A stretch of 64,000 bases of DNA from Pseudomonadota bacterium (lineage in GTDB: Bacteria; Pseudomonadota; Gammaproteobacteria; Halothiobacillales; Halothiobacillaceae): the NCBI GenBank assembly GCA_021801265.1, contig JAJYYE010000001.1, positions 496,001 to 560,000 on the forward strand. Direction: 5' to 3'. How positions within the stretch are numbered: the stretch's first letter is position 1; each line of letters starts with the position of its first letter. This document shows positions 55,508-62,701 of this stretch, piece by piece. The notes under the pieces were generated by a model that was not told the origin of the DNA, did not search any database, and worked only from the letters and a program-made list of their open reading frames with translations. The translations under genes and the position numbers were made by a program.

Positions 55508-55804
55508 ATGATCTACAATGGTTTAACACCTATCCATCCCGGCGAGTACCTCGCCGAGCTCCTTGAAGAGCTTCATATCTCTCAAGCGTTGTTCGCTCGT
55601 ACCATTGGTGTGTCGCCCATGCGCATTTCCCATATCGTTAAAGGCAAGCGCCCTGTTACGGCTGAACTAGCATTGCTGTTTGCAAAAGCTTTTGAGCAAA
55701 CTCCACAGTATTGGCTCAATTTGCAAGCCAGCTATGATCTAAAAACTGCTGAGAAAAGCATCGCCAATCGTCTCTTCTCCATTCATAGCTTGGCCCATGC
55801 TTAA
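55508..55804 (+). CDS. higA: cassette 18: HigA family antitoxin
   Basis: 98 residues. IHPGEYLAELLEELHISQALFARTIGVSPMRISHIVKGKRPVT is the XRE-type HigA/VapI helix-turn-helix, and TPQYWLNLQASYDL follows. It neutralises HigB and binds the operator upstream. Its TAA stop is followed within 6 bp by the next cassette's GTTAGGC box without a complete attC. Confidence 0.92.
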   Translation: MIYNGLTPIHPGEYLAELLEELHISQALFARTIGVSPMRISHIVKGKRPVTAELALLFAKAFEQTPQYWLNLQASYDLKTAEKSIANRLFSIHSLAHA

Positions 55805-55816
55805 TTTATGTTAGGC
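55804..55816 (+). other. attC remnant 18 (only the right end left)
   Basis: TTTATGTTAGGC corresponds to the last bases of a normal attC (TTTACGTTAGGC). The left box AGCTAAC, needed to pair with GTTAGCT of the higBA cassette, and the hairpin are missing, so the higBA cassette is fused to the next one. Confidence 0.75.
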
Positions 55817-55831
55817 GCCAAAAACATGGGT

Positions 55832-56278
55832 ATGGCCACACATAAATACATAGGCGGGTGTCATTGCGGAAACATCGCACTTGAGATGGAAATTACGGGC
55901 AAACCAGACTCTTACAATCCGAGAGCGTGTGATTGCGACTTCTGTCGTAAACATGCCGCCTCGTACGTATCGGATCCACACGGAAAATTGGTAATCCTGG
56001 TCAAGAATGAAGCCAACCTAGGCAAGTACCGGCAAGGTAGCGAGATTGCGAGTTGCCTTATTTGCAAAATCTGTGGTGTGTTAGTAGGCGTCTGTTATGA
56101 GGAACATGGACATCTATACGCCACGGTCAACAGTAAGGCAATTGGAAATGGCGCTGACTTTGGTGAGGAAACAATAGTCTCGCCAAAGACACTTAATGAT
56201 CAAGAAAAGATTCAGCGGTGGAAAAACGTCTGGTTTGCCGACGTCGGTATCAAATGGATTGGCGCACATGAACGTTGA
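55832..56278 (+). CDS. cassette 19: GFA family zinc protein
   Basis: 148 residues from MATHKYIGGCHCGN (an ATG two codons earlier is also possible). Zinc ligands are in GGCHCGNIALEME, RACDCDFCRKHAASY and CLICKICGVLVG. The variant CDCDFC and the longer C-terminus separate it from the GFA protein of cassette 16. It overlaps the VOC gene by 11 bp; both lie in one cassette. Confidence 0.82.
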   Translation: MATHKYIGGCHCGNIALEMEITGKPDSYNPRACDCDFCRKHAASYVSDPHGKLVILVKNEANLGKYRQGSEIASCLICKICGVLVGVCYEEHGHLYATVNSKAIGNGADFGEETIVSPKTLNDQEKIQRWKNVWFADVGIKWIGAHER

Positions 56279-56654
56279 CGGAATCGACCACTTGGTCTTG
56301 ACGGTAAAAGACATTGATACAACGTGCACCTTTTACGCGACGGTGCTCGGAATGAACGTCATTAGCTTCGGTGGCGGCAGAAGTGCACTGTCGTTTGGTG
56401 CCCAAAAGATCAATTTGCATCAGCACGGAAACGAGTACGAGCCAAAGGCTAAAAAACCAACGCCTGGCTCTGCCGATGTATGTTTTGTTACGTCAGTTCC
56501 GCTCCCTGACGTAATCACACATTTGGCATCATGTGGTGTCGCTGTGCTTGAAGGGCCAGTTCAACGAACCGGCGCGAGAGGTCAAATCGCATCGGTGTAT
56601 TTTCGAGACCCTGACCTGAATTTGATTGAGGTTTCAAACTATGAGCGCGCCTAA
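56268..56654 (+). CDS. cassette 19: VOC family (glyoxalase-like) protein
   Basis: 128 residues from MNVDGIDHLVLTV; the longer frame would lie inside the GFA gene. One vicinal oxygen chelate domain: HLVLTVKDIDTTCTFYATVLGM, INLHQHGNE and YFRDPDLNLIEVSNY, with His and Glu metal ligands. It could be a lyase, dioxygenase or resistance protein; substrate unknown. The stop lies in the attC left box. Confidence 0.85.
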   Translation: MNVDGIDHLVLTVKDIDTTCTFYATVLGMNVISFGGGRSALSFGAQKINLHQHGNEYEPKAKKPTPGSADVCFVTSVPLPDVITHLASCGVAVLEGPVQRTGARGQIASVYFRDPDLNLIEVSNYERA

Positions 56655-56729
56655 CAACGCCATCAACGCGGACGGGCAAAAGCGCCGCTTCGCTCTGCTT
56701 TTGCCCGCCGGTTATGGCGAACGTTGAGG
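56649..56729 (+). other. attC site 19 (81 bp)
   Basis: Left box GCCTAAC complements GTTAGGC at 55810, showing that GFA and VOC genes form one cassette. The arm is GACGGGCAAAAGC and GCTTTTGCCCGCC with a longer loop; right box GTTGAGG. Confidence 0.88.
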
Positions 56730-56884
56730 CTGTAGAAAAACCCCATTGGTAAAAATTTTCATGACCATGAGCAAAAACCGACTTCCCAAAACGCTCTATA
56801 ATCGACTATCGTCCTGTCGGGAAGGGGCAAGGCACCCCTTGAAAATGGCTATTTTTCCCCTTCAAGGGGTTTTTCTACAGCGTC
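56726..56884. mobile_element. MITE-like hairpin element, copy 1
   Basis: About 159 bp with terminal inverted repeats GCTGTAGAAAAACCCC / GGGGTTTTTCTACAGC, perfect over 16 bp and extending with a mismatch, and GTT on both sides. It holds no gene. Inside is TATAAT at 56797 and a CCCCTTGAA/TTCAAGGGG stem followed by T5, so a short transcript with its own terminator is possible. A diverged relative lies at 61502. The ends recall those of some insertion sequences, but this is from memory. Confidence 0.65.
56834..56875 (+). terminator. terminator-like hairpin inside the MITE-like element
   Basis: CCCCTTGAA and TTCAAGGGG pair across a 19-nt loop and are followed by TTTTTC. It could stop read-through along the array. 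Confidence 0.55.
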
Positions 56885-56899
56885 GTTAGGCCAAATAAA

Positions 56900-57379
56900 A
56901 TTAGCACATCCATCTCAATCCATAGAGCGACTGCCGACGATGCGCAAGAAGTCGCCGTAATGGTTGGCGAGTTGCTGGCTGAAATCATGAATGCTATTGG
57001 TGTTCAGGCATTCAATTTTGACCTTGATGAAACGACGGCCCGACTCAAAGACTTTCTCAACCATGAGAAATACTTTGTGTTTGTCGCTCGCAGCGGGAGT
57101 CTGAGTCCGGCAGGGTTTATTGCACTCTATGAAAGTTATGCCCTTTACGCCGAAGGCGCTTTCGGCACCATACCCGAGCTTTACGTTCGCCCAGCGTACC
57201 GCACAAATAAATTGGGGCTTCATCTGGTGTCTCAAGCAAAGTCCTTTGGTTCATCGCGTGGCTGGACACGTTTAGAGGTTACGACTCCGCCGCTTCCCCA
57301 GTTCGACAGAACCTTGGCGTTTTATGAGCGTGAGGGTTTTGCCGTAACCGGCGGACGCAAACTGAAAATTGCCCTATGA
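56900..57379 (+). CDS. cassette 20: GNAT acetyltransferase without an ordinary start codon
   Basis: GNAT domain with ELYVRPAYRTNKLGLHLVSQA and LAFYEREGFAVTGGR. The first ATG is at 56960, but the frame upstream translates into the normal first strand and helix of a GNAT (ISIHRATADDAQEVAV) and contains no ATG, GTG or TTG back to a stop at 56840. ATT at 56900, nine bases after AGG, is the best placed start, giving 159 residues; otherwise the gene has lost its start and makes a shortened protein of 139 residues. Confidence 0.65.
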   Translation: MSTSISIHRATADDAQEVAVMVGELLAEIMNAIGVQAFNFDLDETTARLKDFLNHEKYFVFVARSGSLSPAGFIALYESYALYAEGAFGTIPELYVRPAYRTNKLGLHLVSQAKSFGSSRGWTRLEVTTPPLPQFDRTLAFYEREGFAVTGGRKLKIAL

Positions 57380-57383
57380 ACGG

Positions 57384-57410
57384 TTGCCCTAATTCCAGCG
57401 TCAGGTGCTT
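57384..57410 (+). other. attC remnant 20
   Basis: CCCTAAT-TCCAGCGTCAGGTGC keeps the left part of an attC; the hairpin and right box GTTRRRY are gone. The cassettes on either side are therefore joined. Confidence 0.55.
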
Positions 57411-57881
57411 ATGAAGCCTGTTACCCAAGAAGAAATCTCAGGTTGCGGTATAGCCCGTGTGGCCGCGCTTTCTGGCCTCTCATACCAGGAGGCTAAAACT
57501 GTTGCAAATAGCCTTGGCATCTTCGCCGAAGACAGCAGTCTTTGGTCGGATACGCGCTATGTGCGTATCCTTCTCGGCCATTTTGGCATTTCAGCCGGTG
57601 AAGGCGAACTGTCCTTTTCATCATGGGAAATTCTTCCCAACTTGGCGCTACTTTCCATTAAGTGGTACCGGGAACATGGGCAGCCCTTTTGGCATTGGGT
57701 TGTTTTTTGGCACAGCCCAAACGGCCCGGTGGTTTTTGACCCTAAGAAATCACTCAAAACAAACACACGTACCGATTTTTGGCGAATCAAACCAAAGTGG
57801 TTTATTCCCATTGAAGCCAGGCCTAACCCTGCATTCAAGCGGGATGGGGCAAAAGCGCGCAGCCTCTTGGCTCCACATTAG
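57411..57881 (+). CDS. cassette 21: C39-like cysteine peptidase-fold protein reading through attC
   Basis: 156 residues from ATG 57411. GCGIARVAALSGLSYQEAKTVA near the N-terminus and HWVVFWHSPNGPVVFDPKK near residue 100 give a Cys, His and Asp pattern like that of C39-type papain-fold proteins. The last 18 residues (PNPAFKRDGAKARSLLAPH) are translated attC: the stop is the TAG of the mutated right box ATTAGGG. No maturation target is nearby, so peptidase function is uncertain. Confidence 0.68.
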   Translation: MKPVTQEEISGCGIARVAALSGLSYQEAKTVANSLGIFAEDSSLWSDTRYVRILLGHFGISAGEGELSFSSWEILPNLALLSIKWYREHGQPFWHWVVFWHSPNGPVVFDPKKSLKTNTRTDFWRIKPKWFIPIEARPNPAFKRDGAKARSLLAPH

Positions 57882-57883
57882 GG
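57831..57883 (+). other. attC site 21, degenerate
   Basis: Left box GCCTAAC is normal, but the core has lost about ten bases of symmetry (GATGGGGC-AAAA-GCGCGCAGCC) and the right box reads ATTAGGG. The changed G is at the crossover position, so the site is probably inactive. Confidence 0.8.
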
Positions 57884-57895
57884 TTTTCCACACTG

Positions 57896-58474
57896 ATGAA
57901 TGACCTGACTAATCTGAACGAACCGAAATCCATTCAGGCCATAGGGGCCGATACGCGCGCCGCTGGGTTCACCATGGCGTCGGAACCGCTTGCGTGCTCC
58001 TTGTTGCGTACCCTGGCTGCATCTAAGCCGGGCGGTCGTTTTCTTGAGCTTGGCTCTGGCACCGGCCTGTCTACCGCGTGGCTTCTCGACGGCATGGACA
58101 TAAACGCTCGCCTCATTACCGTCGATAACGATGACCGTCTCCTGTCCATCCTCAGAAACACTCTCGGCAAGGATCAACGGCTGACGGTTGTTTGTGCCGA
58201 TGGCGATGAATTTCTTCGATCACTTAACGGCCAAAGTTTCGACTTTATCTTTGCCGATACCTGGTCTGGGAAATATCGCCTCCTTGACGAAGCGTTGTCG
58301 CTTGTCCGACCCTCAGGGCTGTATGTCATTGACGATATGCTGCCCCAGCCCAATTGGCCAGAAGGGCACGCCAAAAAAGTTGCTCACCTTATTGCCACGC
58401 TTGAACAACGTAGCGACTTTCATATCACCAAAATGTCTTGGGCAAGCGGGGTCATCCTTGCAACCAAGCGCTAA
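57896..58474 (+). CDS. cassette 22: class I SAM-dependent methyltransferase
   Basis: 192 residues. Motif I FLELGSGTGLSTAWLLDGMD at about 52, the acidic VDNDDRL after the second strand and FDFIFADTWSGKYRLLDEAL fit the O-methyltransferase-like group. Substrate unknown. The stop is inside the truncated attC that ends the main array. Confidence 0.82.
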   Translation: MNDLTNLNEPKSIQAIGADTRAAGFTMASEPLACSLLRTLAASKPGGRFLELGSGTGLSTAWLLDGMDINARLITVDNDDRLLSILRNTLGKDQRLTVVCADGDEFLRSLNGQSFDFIFADTWSGKYRLLDEALSLVRPSGLYVIDDMLPQPNWPEGHAKKVAHLIATLEQRSDFHITKMSWASGVILATKR

Positions 58475-58512
58475 CCCTGCGCTCAAGCGGGACGGCGCAA
58501 AAGTACGTCGCC
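58469..58512 (+). other. attC site 22, truncated
   Basis: CGCTAACCCTGCGCTCAAGC continues into GACGGCGC-AAAA-GTACGTCGCC and then into unrelated AT-rich sequence. The right third, with GTTRRRY, is missing. The continuous array ends here. Confidence 0.8.
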
Positions 58513-58716
58513 GCAAAAATATTTGTTTTTACCACACCCCGTGCATCCATTCGGGTAGTGGCCATAGGGTACTTAACCCATTTGAGCACCGATTTCGTCA
58601 CCATGCCTAACATACTGCCCGGTTTTTGTTGCCATGACACATCCCTGGTGCGGGAAGATCCCTCGCCAGGGTGACGGCCTGATGAGGGAGACGCGCACTC
58701 ACGGCGCGATGTGTTA

Positions 58717-59451
58717 TCAGAATTCATACTCGACCTGCAGGCGAACGTTACGATTGGGCGCGGCGGAAGAGGTGCCCACTAAAAAGGCCGCGTTGTATTT
58801 GATTGCCTGTCGCCCGCCGAGCGGGATTTTACCGAATATGGCCGGACCCACACGACTGGCGCGCTGCTCTGCAGGTGCCCAGTCGTTCCATTTTCCGACC
58901 TGACCGAATCCCTGCAGGCCGAACTCAAATATCGGCATCCAGCGATACTTGGCCTGCCATTGATAGTGCATTTCCGTCACGCTGGGCAAGTCTGATCGAT
59001 ATTTTTTCTCAAACAAAAAATTGGTATTTAATTGAAGCAGACCGAAATCCGTTTGAAATAGAGGCCCGTATTTAACCTCCCAGCCTTCCGAGTGGTCAGC
59101 AGGGCGCTCGATTTCCAGCAAGAATCCTACATCGACAGGGTACCGCCCCGTTTCAGTGAGTTGGAACTTGTTTTCCCACTCGGCGGCTTCATATTTGGTC
59201 GCGTCGTGGTTTATTTTCCGGCCTTTCATATAGATTTCGGTAAACCACCACGGCGTCACACCGTAACCCAGCCCCAGTGAGTGATCAGCCTGAGACTGAT
59301 CGTTATTCTGTTGCCAGGTGCCGAATTTGAAATCAAGTTCACGTTCGCCGTACTCCACGTTTGGGGTGTATACGTAGTCGGCAGGGCCAGCGATGGCCAT
59401 ATTGCAGGCGAACAAGGCCCCGGCGGCTGAGAGGGATGCCAGTTTTTTCAT
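58717..59451 (-). CDS. outer membrane beta-barrel-like protein of the iron operon
   Basis: 244 residues with a signal peptide (MKKLASLSAAGALFACNMAIA, cleaved after AIA). The mature protein alternates aromatic strands (YGERELDFKFGTWQ, WWFTEIYMKGRK) and ends in VEYEF, as barrel proteins do. I do not recognise a specific family. It is 12 bp downstream of the FTR1 gene, so it may let iron or its complexes through the outer membrane. About 200 bp with no feature separates it from the integron end. Confidence 0.7.
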   Translation of the reverse strand: MKKLASLSAAGALFACNMAIAGPADYVYTPNVEYGERELDFKFGTWQQNNDQSQADHSLGLGYGVTPWWFTEIYMKGRKINHDATKYEAAEWENKFQLTETGRYPVDVGFLLEIERPADHSEGWEVKYGPLFQTDFGLLQLNTNFLFEKKYRSDLPSVTEMHYQWQAKYRWMPIFEFGLQGFGQVGKWNDWAPAEQRASRVGPAIFGKIPLGGRQAIKYNAAFLVGTSSAAPNRNVRLQVEYEF

Positions 59452-59463
59452 GTTTTTTCTCTT

Positions 59464-60282
59464 TTAGTGCTTGATGGAAGGGGATTTTTTAGCCCATTGC
59501 ATACCCATTACGATGAGGATGAATGTGCTGACATAAAAAACAACCTGTATCCCGGCCGGGCTTGCGTCATAACCCAGCAACGTATGAAGCAGGGTGCCGA
59601 CGGCCGAACTGTTGGACAGTAGATGTGAGGTATCCCAGAGCGGACTGGCAAGGCTGGGTAAAATATCGCCTTGTGCCAATAGTCGCGCGACCTGGCTGGC
59701 CATTGCTGCGGCAAGAAACAGGATCAGACCGCTTGTGACCGCGAAGAACCATTTCGATGGAATCCGGAGAAATCCCAGGTAGAGGGCGACGCCTGCGGCA
59801 GCCCCAGCGGCAAGACCCAGCAGGGCACCATTGAGGACGGTGATCAAACCTTGATCACTGCCCATGGCGAGGCCGTACAGGAACAAGGCGGTTTCGGATC
59901 CCTCGCGAAGCACGGCCAACGCAATCACCACAAACATGATCGGGAGTTCCCGGGTGCCTGCGCGCACATCCTGGCCCAGTTGCCTGGCATCCCGCGCCAG
60001 ATGGGCGCCATGGCGCGCCATCCAGATGTTATGCCCGGCCAGCATGACGACGACGATGCTCAACACCAGGGCATTGAACAGTTCTTGACCGATGCCATGG
60101 GCCATTGCCGCAATCTGCTCGGTCATGCTCGCTACGAGCAGGGCACCGACGACGCCTGCCACGACACCCGCTATCAGCCAGATTCCGCGTTTGGGGATGC
60201 CTTTCGTCGCGGCGGCGATGATGCCGAGGATCAAAGCGGCTTCCAGCGTTTCTCTGAAGACGATAATGGCGGCACTGATCAT
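59464..60282 (-). CDS. FTR1 family iron permease
   Basis: 272 residues starting at MISAAIIVFRETLEAA (a GTG one codon earlier is possible). Seven membrane segments are visible, and both REXXE iron-binding motifs are present: RETLE in the first and REGSE in the fourth. It moves iron across the inner membrane, as in EfeU or FetM-like systems, with a cupredoxin partner encoded directly upstream. Multicopper oxidase is not encoded here. Confidence 0.92.
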   Translation of the reverse strand: MISAAIIVFRETLEAALILGIIAAATKGIPKRGIWLIAGVVAGVVGALLVASMTEQIAAMAHGIGQELFNALVLSIVVVMLAGHNIWMARHGAHLARDARQLGQDVRAGTRELPIMFVVIALAVLREGSETALFLYGLAMGSDQGLITVLNGALLGLAAGAAAGVALYLGFLRIPSKWFFAVTSGLILFLAAAMASQVARLLAQGDILPSLASPLWDTSHLLSNSSAVGTLLHTLLGYDASPAGIQVVFYVSTFILIVMGMQWAKKSPSIKH

Positions 60283-60285
60283 CAC

Positions 60286-60612
60286 TTACTCCACGATGAC
60301 CGCGCCTTGGGCGGTTTTCTCGTTGAATTCGCCGAAGAAGGGGTAGCGACCGGGTTCCAGCGGCCCGATGTAGATCGTCGCTTTGCTTTTACCCGCGATG
60401 ATTTTTTCCCGGTTCAATGCATAACTCTCGAATTCCTCGGGCGTATCGTCCTGGTTCTCGACGATGAGCTTGACCTTCTTGCCGGCCGGAACCTGAATTT
60501 CCGCGGGCTCGAAACGATGATCCTTGATGATCAGATGAATATCGCCGCCATTGGCGGCAAGGGCGGTCGAAGGAAGTGCGATCAGTAACACGCAGGTTTT
60601 CAAGAACGACAT
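60286..60612 (-). CDS. cupredoxin-like periplasmic protein
   Basis: 108 residues from MSFLKTCVLL, with GGAG eight bases upstream; the longer frame would run across the Fur box. The signal peptide ends near ALAANGG. The mature domain (FEPAEIQVPAGKKVKLIVENQDDTPEEFES, GRYPFFGEF) is cupredoxin-like but lacks the full Cys-His-Met blue-copper set, as in EfeO-type domains. It probably helps present iron to FTR1, whose gene follows after a 3-bp gap. Confidence 0.87.
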   Translation of the reverse strand: MSFLKTCVLLIALPSTALAANGGDIHLIIKDHRFEPAEIQVPAGKKVKLIVENQDDTPEEFESYALNREKIIAGKSKATIYIGPLEPGRYPFFGEFNEKTAQGAVIVE

Positions 60613-60650
60613 GGGCATGACTCCGGAAGCGATAAAGAGGAACGACAGCA

Positions 60651-60669
60651 AATGCAAACGATAATGATT
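60651..60669 (-). promoter_or_regulatory. Fur box candidate of the FTR1 operon
   Basis: AATGCAAACGATAATGATT, on the minus strand AATCATTATCGTTTGCATT, is close to the 19-bp Fur consensus. It lies about 40 bp upstream of the cupredoxin start. Confidence 0.75.
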
Positions 60670-60672
60670 CAC

Positions 60673-61033
60673 ATAAAGAATGTCAATAGGTCTGATTCGG
60701 AATTAAAGGGGGCAAAGCCCTTTAGTTTGCAAAATCTTTAGACCTTATTTAAGGGCTTGGGCCCCTTTGACCCGGTGTTTTCACCTGATCAACACGCAGG
60801 TGAACGTTTTTCTCATCTTCAATCGGGGGCACAAATAACGGTGATACGATAGGTGAGTTCACACTCGCCACAGAGTCAGGTCACCGTACCGTCGACGGCT
60901 TCATGGACGGTGATGATGGCGCCCCGGAGCCGATAGCTCGTGCCTCGGCCCTGAATCTGGTCGCTACGGTTTTTGAACTGGTGGCTCACGTTTTTGGGGA
61001 GGGTGCGGGCGTGAATTACTGCTGCATGAAAGT
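60673..61033. other. 360-bp region with no intact gene
   Basis: It contains the upstream part of the FTR1 operon promoter, a GGGGCAAAGCCC palindromic patch at 60710, and a transposase-like remnant on the minus strand. No complete gene is seen. Confidence 0.5.
60879..61025 (-). pseudogene. transposase C-terminal remnant
   Basis: The minus frame gives VSHQFKNRSDQIQGRGTSYRLRGAIITVHEAVDGTVT and then a stop, with a TYRI-like continuation after the stop. LRG-x3-TV-x-E-x2-DGT resembles the end of ISNCY-type transposases by memory of the pattern. It has no upstream part, so it is a fragment. Its presence suggests that an insertion event shaped this junction. Confidence 0.4.
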
Positions 61034-61090
61034 GCTTAACCCGGCAGTCAAGTGGGTCTGCACAGTAGTACGCAGTTCCGTACTTTGATA
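61034..61090 (+). other. attC remnant before cassette 23
   Basis: GCTTAACCCGGCAGTCAAG, then GTCTGCACAGTAGTACGCAG and CTTTGATAG: an attC (compare site 10, GGCAGTCAAGAGGGACTGCGC) with many substitutions. The right box is no longer GTTRRRY. Confidence 0.7.
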
Positions 61091-61101
61091 GCGAGATAAC
61101 C

Positions 61102-61455
61102 ATGATCGACAAGGCATTCGCGGATCGTTTTGCAACTGATTGGATTGACTCATGGAACAACCATGACCTTGATCGCATTCTGTCGCATTACATGGATGAT
61201 TTTGAAATGACGTCACCGGTAATTATCAGGGTGGCCGGTGAACCGTCAGGCACCTTAAAGGGCAAGGAAGCTGTCGGTTCCTATTGGGCCAAAGCCCTTC
61301 AATTGGTTCCGACGCTTCATTTTGAGTTGGTGTCCACGCTTGTCGGCATAAACAGCATCACCCTCTACTACAATGGTGTCCGCGGCCCATCCGCAGAGGT
61401 GTTCCATTTCAACCAGGAGGGTAAGGTTACGAGGGCATATGCACATTACCTCTAA
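61102..61455 (+). CDS. cassette 23: SnoaL/NTF2-like protein
   Basis: 117 residues. FATDWIDSWNNHDLDRILSHYMDDFEMTSP at the N-terminus and the small beta-barrel (GKEAVGSYWAKAL, AEVFHFNQEGKVTRAYAHYL) fit the SnoaL-like NTF2 superfamily, which includes isomerases and many proteins of unknown role. It is flanked by attC remnants on both sides and so is a former integron cassette now about 2.6 kb from the main array. Confidence 0.82.
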   Translation: MIDKAFADRFATDWIDSWNNHDLDRILSHYMDDFEMTSPVIIRVAGEPSGTLKGKEAVGSYWAKALQLVPTLHFELVSTLVGINSITLYYNGVRGPSAEVFHFNQEGKVTRAYAHYL

Positions 61456-61505
61456 GCGCTGCGCTCAAGCGGGACTGCACGCAGCCCCTTCGCCCCGCGT
61501 TGAGG
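61448..61505 (+). other. attC site 23, degenerate
   Basis: CTCTAAGCGCTGCGCTCAAG, GGGACTGC-ACGCAGCCCC and GTTGAGG; the left box ends in AAG instead of AAC and the loop is shortened. The right box is the same as in site 19, where the same hairpin element follows. Confidence 0.8.
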
Positions 61506-61652
61506 CGGTAGAAAACCCCATTGCCAAGAACATGAGCAAAAGTCGACCTTCCCCGGCATGCCCCAATAGCTGACGATGAAAGGCAAGCCCCCCGAGAAAA
61601 TGCGACTTCGACCCCTCAAGGGGATTTCCTGTCACTTCATTCGCTGCATTAA
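61502..61652. mobile_element. MITE-like hairpin element, copy 2 (diverged)
   Basis: It begins GAGGCGGTAGAAAACCCCATTG and carries CATGAGCAAAAGTCGACCTT and CCCCTCAAGGGGATTTCCTG, each matching the element at 56726 with substitutions. The right inverted repeat is eroded. Like copy 1 it sits directly after GTT of an attC. Confidence 0.6.
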
Positions 61653-61663
61653 GGAAGAGAAGC

Positions 61664-62080
61664 ATGAGCATAGAGTTCAAAGTGAACGCACCGGTCACCT
61701 CAGATCAATTCATCGAACTGCTGCGCGAATCAACACTTGGCGAACGCAGGCCGATTGATGATCGGGATTGCATGGAAGGGATGGTGAAAAATTCCAATCT
61801 AATGGTTACGGCCTGGCATGATGGAAACCTGATAGGCATGGCGCGCTCAATGACGGACTTTCATTATGCCTGTTATCTTTCCGATCTTGCCGTTCACAGG
61901 GCATATCAGAAAAGAGGCATCGGTAAAAGGCTCCAGATCATCACGCAAGAGAAATTGGGCCCAAAATGCAAACTGATACTAGTTGCTGCGCCCGCCGCCA
62001 ATTCATACTACGAGCATATTGGGTTTAAGAACAATCCAAGATGCTGGGTGCTTGATCGTGAGCAAAACATCAGCCGCTAA
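61664..62080 (+). CDS. cassette 24: GNAT family N-acetyltransferase
   Basis: 138 residues. DLAVHRAYQKRGIGKRLQIITQ is the acetyl-CoA loop, and ANSYYEHIGFKNN closes the fold; a YjhQ/YhhY-like group is possible. Substrate unknown. It follows the second hairpin element and is followed by another attC-like remnant, so it is probably a former cassette. Confidence 0.82.
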   Translation: MSIEFKVNAPVTSDQFIELLRESTLGERRPIDDRDCMEGMVKNSNLMVTAWHDGNLIGMARSMTDFHYACYLSDLAVHRAYQKRGIGKRLQIITQEKLGPKCKLILVAAPAANSYYEHIGFKNNPRCWVLDREQNISR

Positions 62081-62102
62081 CAAGACGCTCACGCCTGAGG
62101 TG
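62074..62102 (+). other. attC remnant 24 (left end)
   Basis: CGCTAACAAGACGCTCACGCC resembles the left arm of an attC; nothing like the right half follows. It marks the outermost trace of the array. Confidence 0.5.
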
Positions 62103-62175
62103 ATTCATTGTCTCATCCGTGAAGTGCAAAACGACGAACCCTTGGTGGAGGGGGGCTGAAGCCGCATTTGAATGA

Positions 62176-62475
62176 TGGACAGGATCCACGATTTCGGTGA
62201 TGGATGTACTGGAAACGTATCGTGATACGGTGACAGGCTTGATTGATATTCATCTTTCCAGCGTGAGTAATCGGTTGAATGAAACCAGGCATGCCTTGAC
62301 GACAATTTCGACGTTCTTCATCCCGTTGACCTTGATTTCTGGGGTTTATGGGATGAATTTCGGCAATAACGCCGATAGGCTCCTTGGCCATGCCGGAGTT
62401 GCGGATGTTTTTGGGTGTCCCTCGATTGTGTTGCTGATGCGGTCGGCATGTTTTTTTACCCGCGATCGTCTGTAG
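62176..62475 (+). pseudogene. CorA-type magnesium transporter remnant
   Basis: The fragment VMDVLETYRDTVTGLIDIHLSSVSNRLNE and FIPLTLISGVYGMNF covers the last cytoplasmic helix, first membrane segment and YGMNF signature of CorA. The N-terminal 200 or more residues are absent and the part after YGMNF loses the second membrane helix in an altered frame. It is truncated at both ends and cannot be functional. Confidence 0.8.
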
Positions 62476-62701
62476 GTTGCGGTTTACAATCATCATTAGC
62501 GCGGCAGCTTCTTTTACAGTCGAGTCAATTTGCTTGACGGGAAATGTCAGCGCGGACTCATCCCCTGCCATGTGGCGCAAGGTCGCACGTGTCTTGTTTT
62601 ATTCAAAAAATCGTCATGGGCTTGTCATGTCACCCCTCTAAGGTTAGATTCGAATGTGCTGGTTGTCTAATTCGTGTTTATTCAAACCCTTGGGGCCGAC
62701 G
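62476..62701. other. 226-bp intergenic region before the glycosyltransferase
   Basis: It should contain the promoter of the glycosyltransferase gene. No other feature was recognised. Confidence 0.4.

Noticed and set aside
59851-60588. 245-codon plus-strand frame across the FTR1 operon
   Set aside because: It is the antisense shadow of the permease and cupredoxin genes, rich in His and Asp as expected from such a shadow.
62113-62580. 155-codon minus-strand frame
   Set aside because: It lies opposite the recognisable corA remnant and shows no domain of its own.
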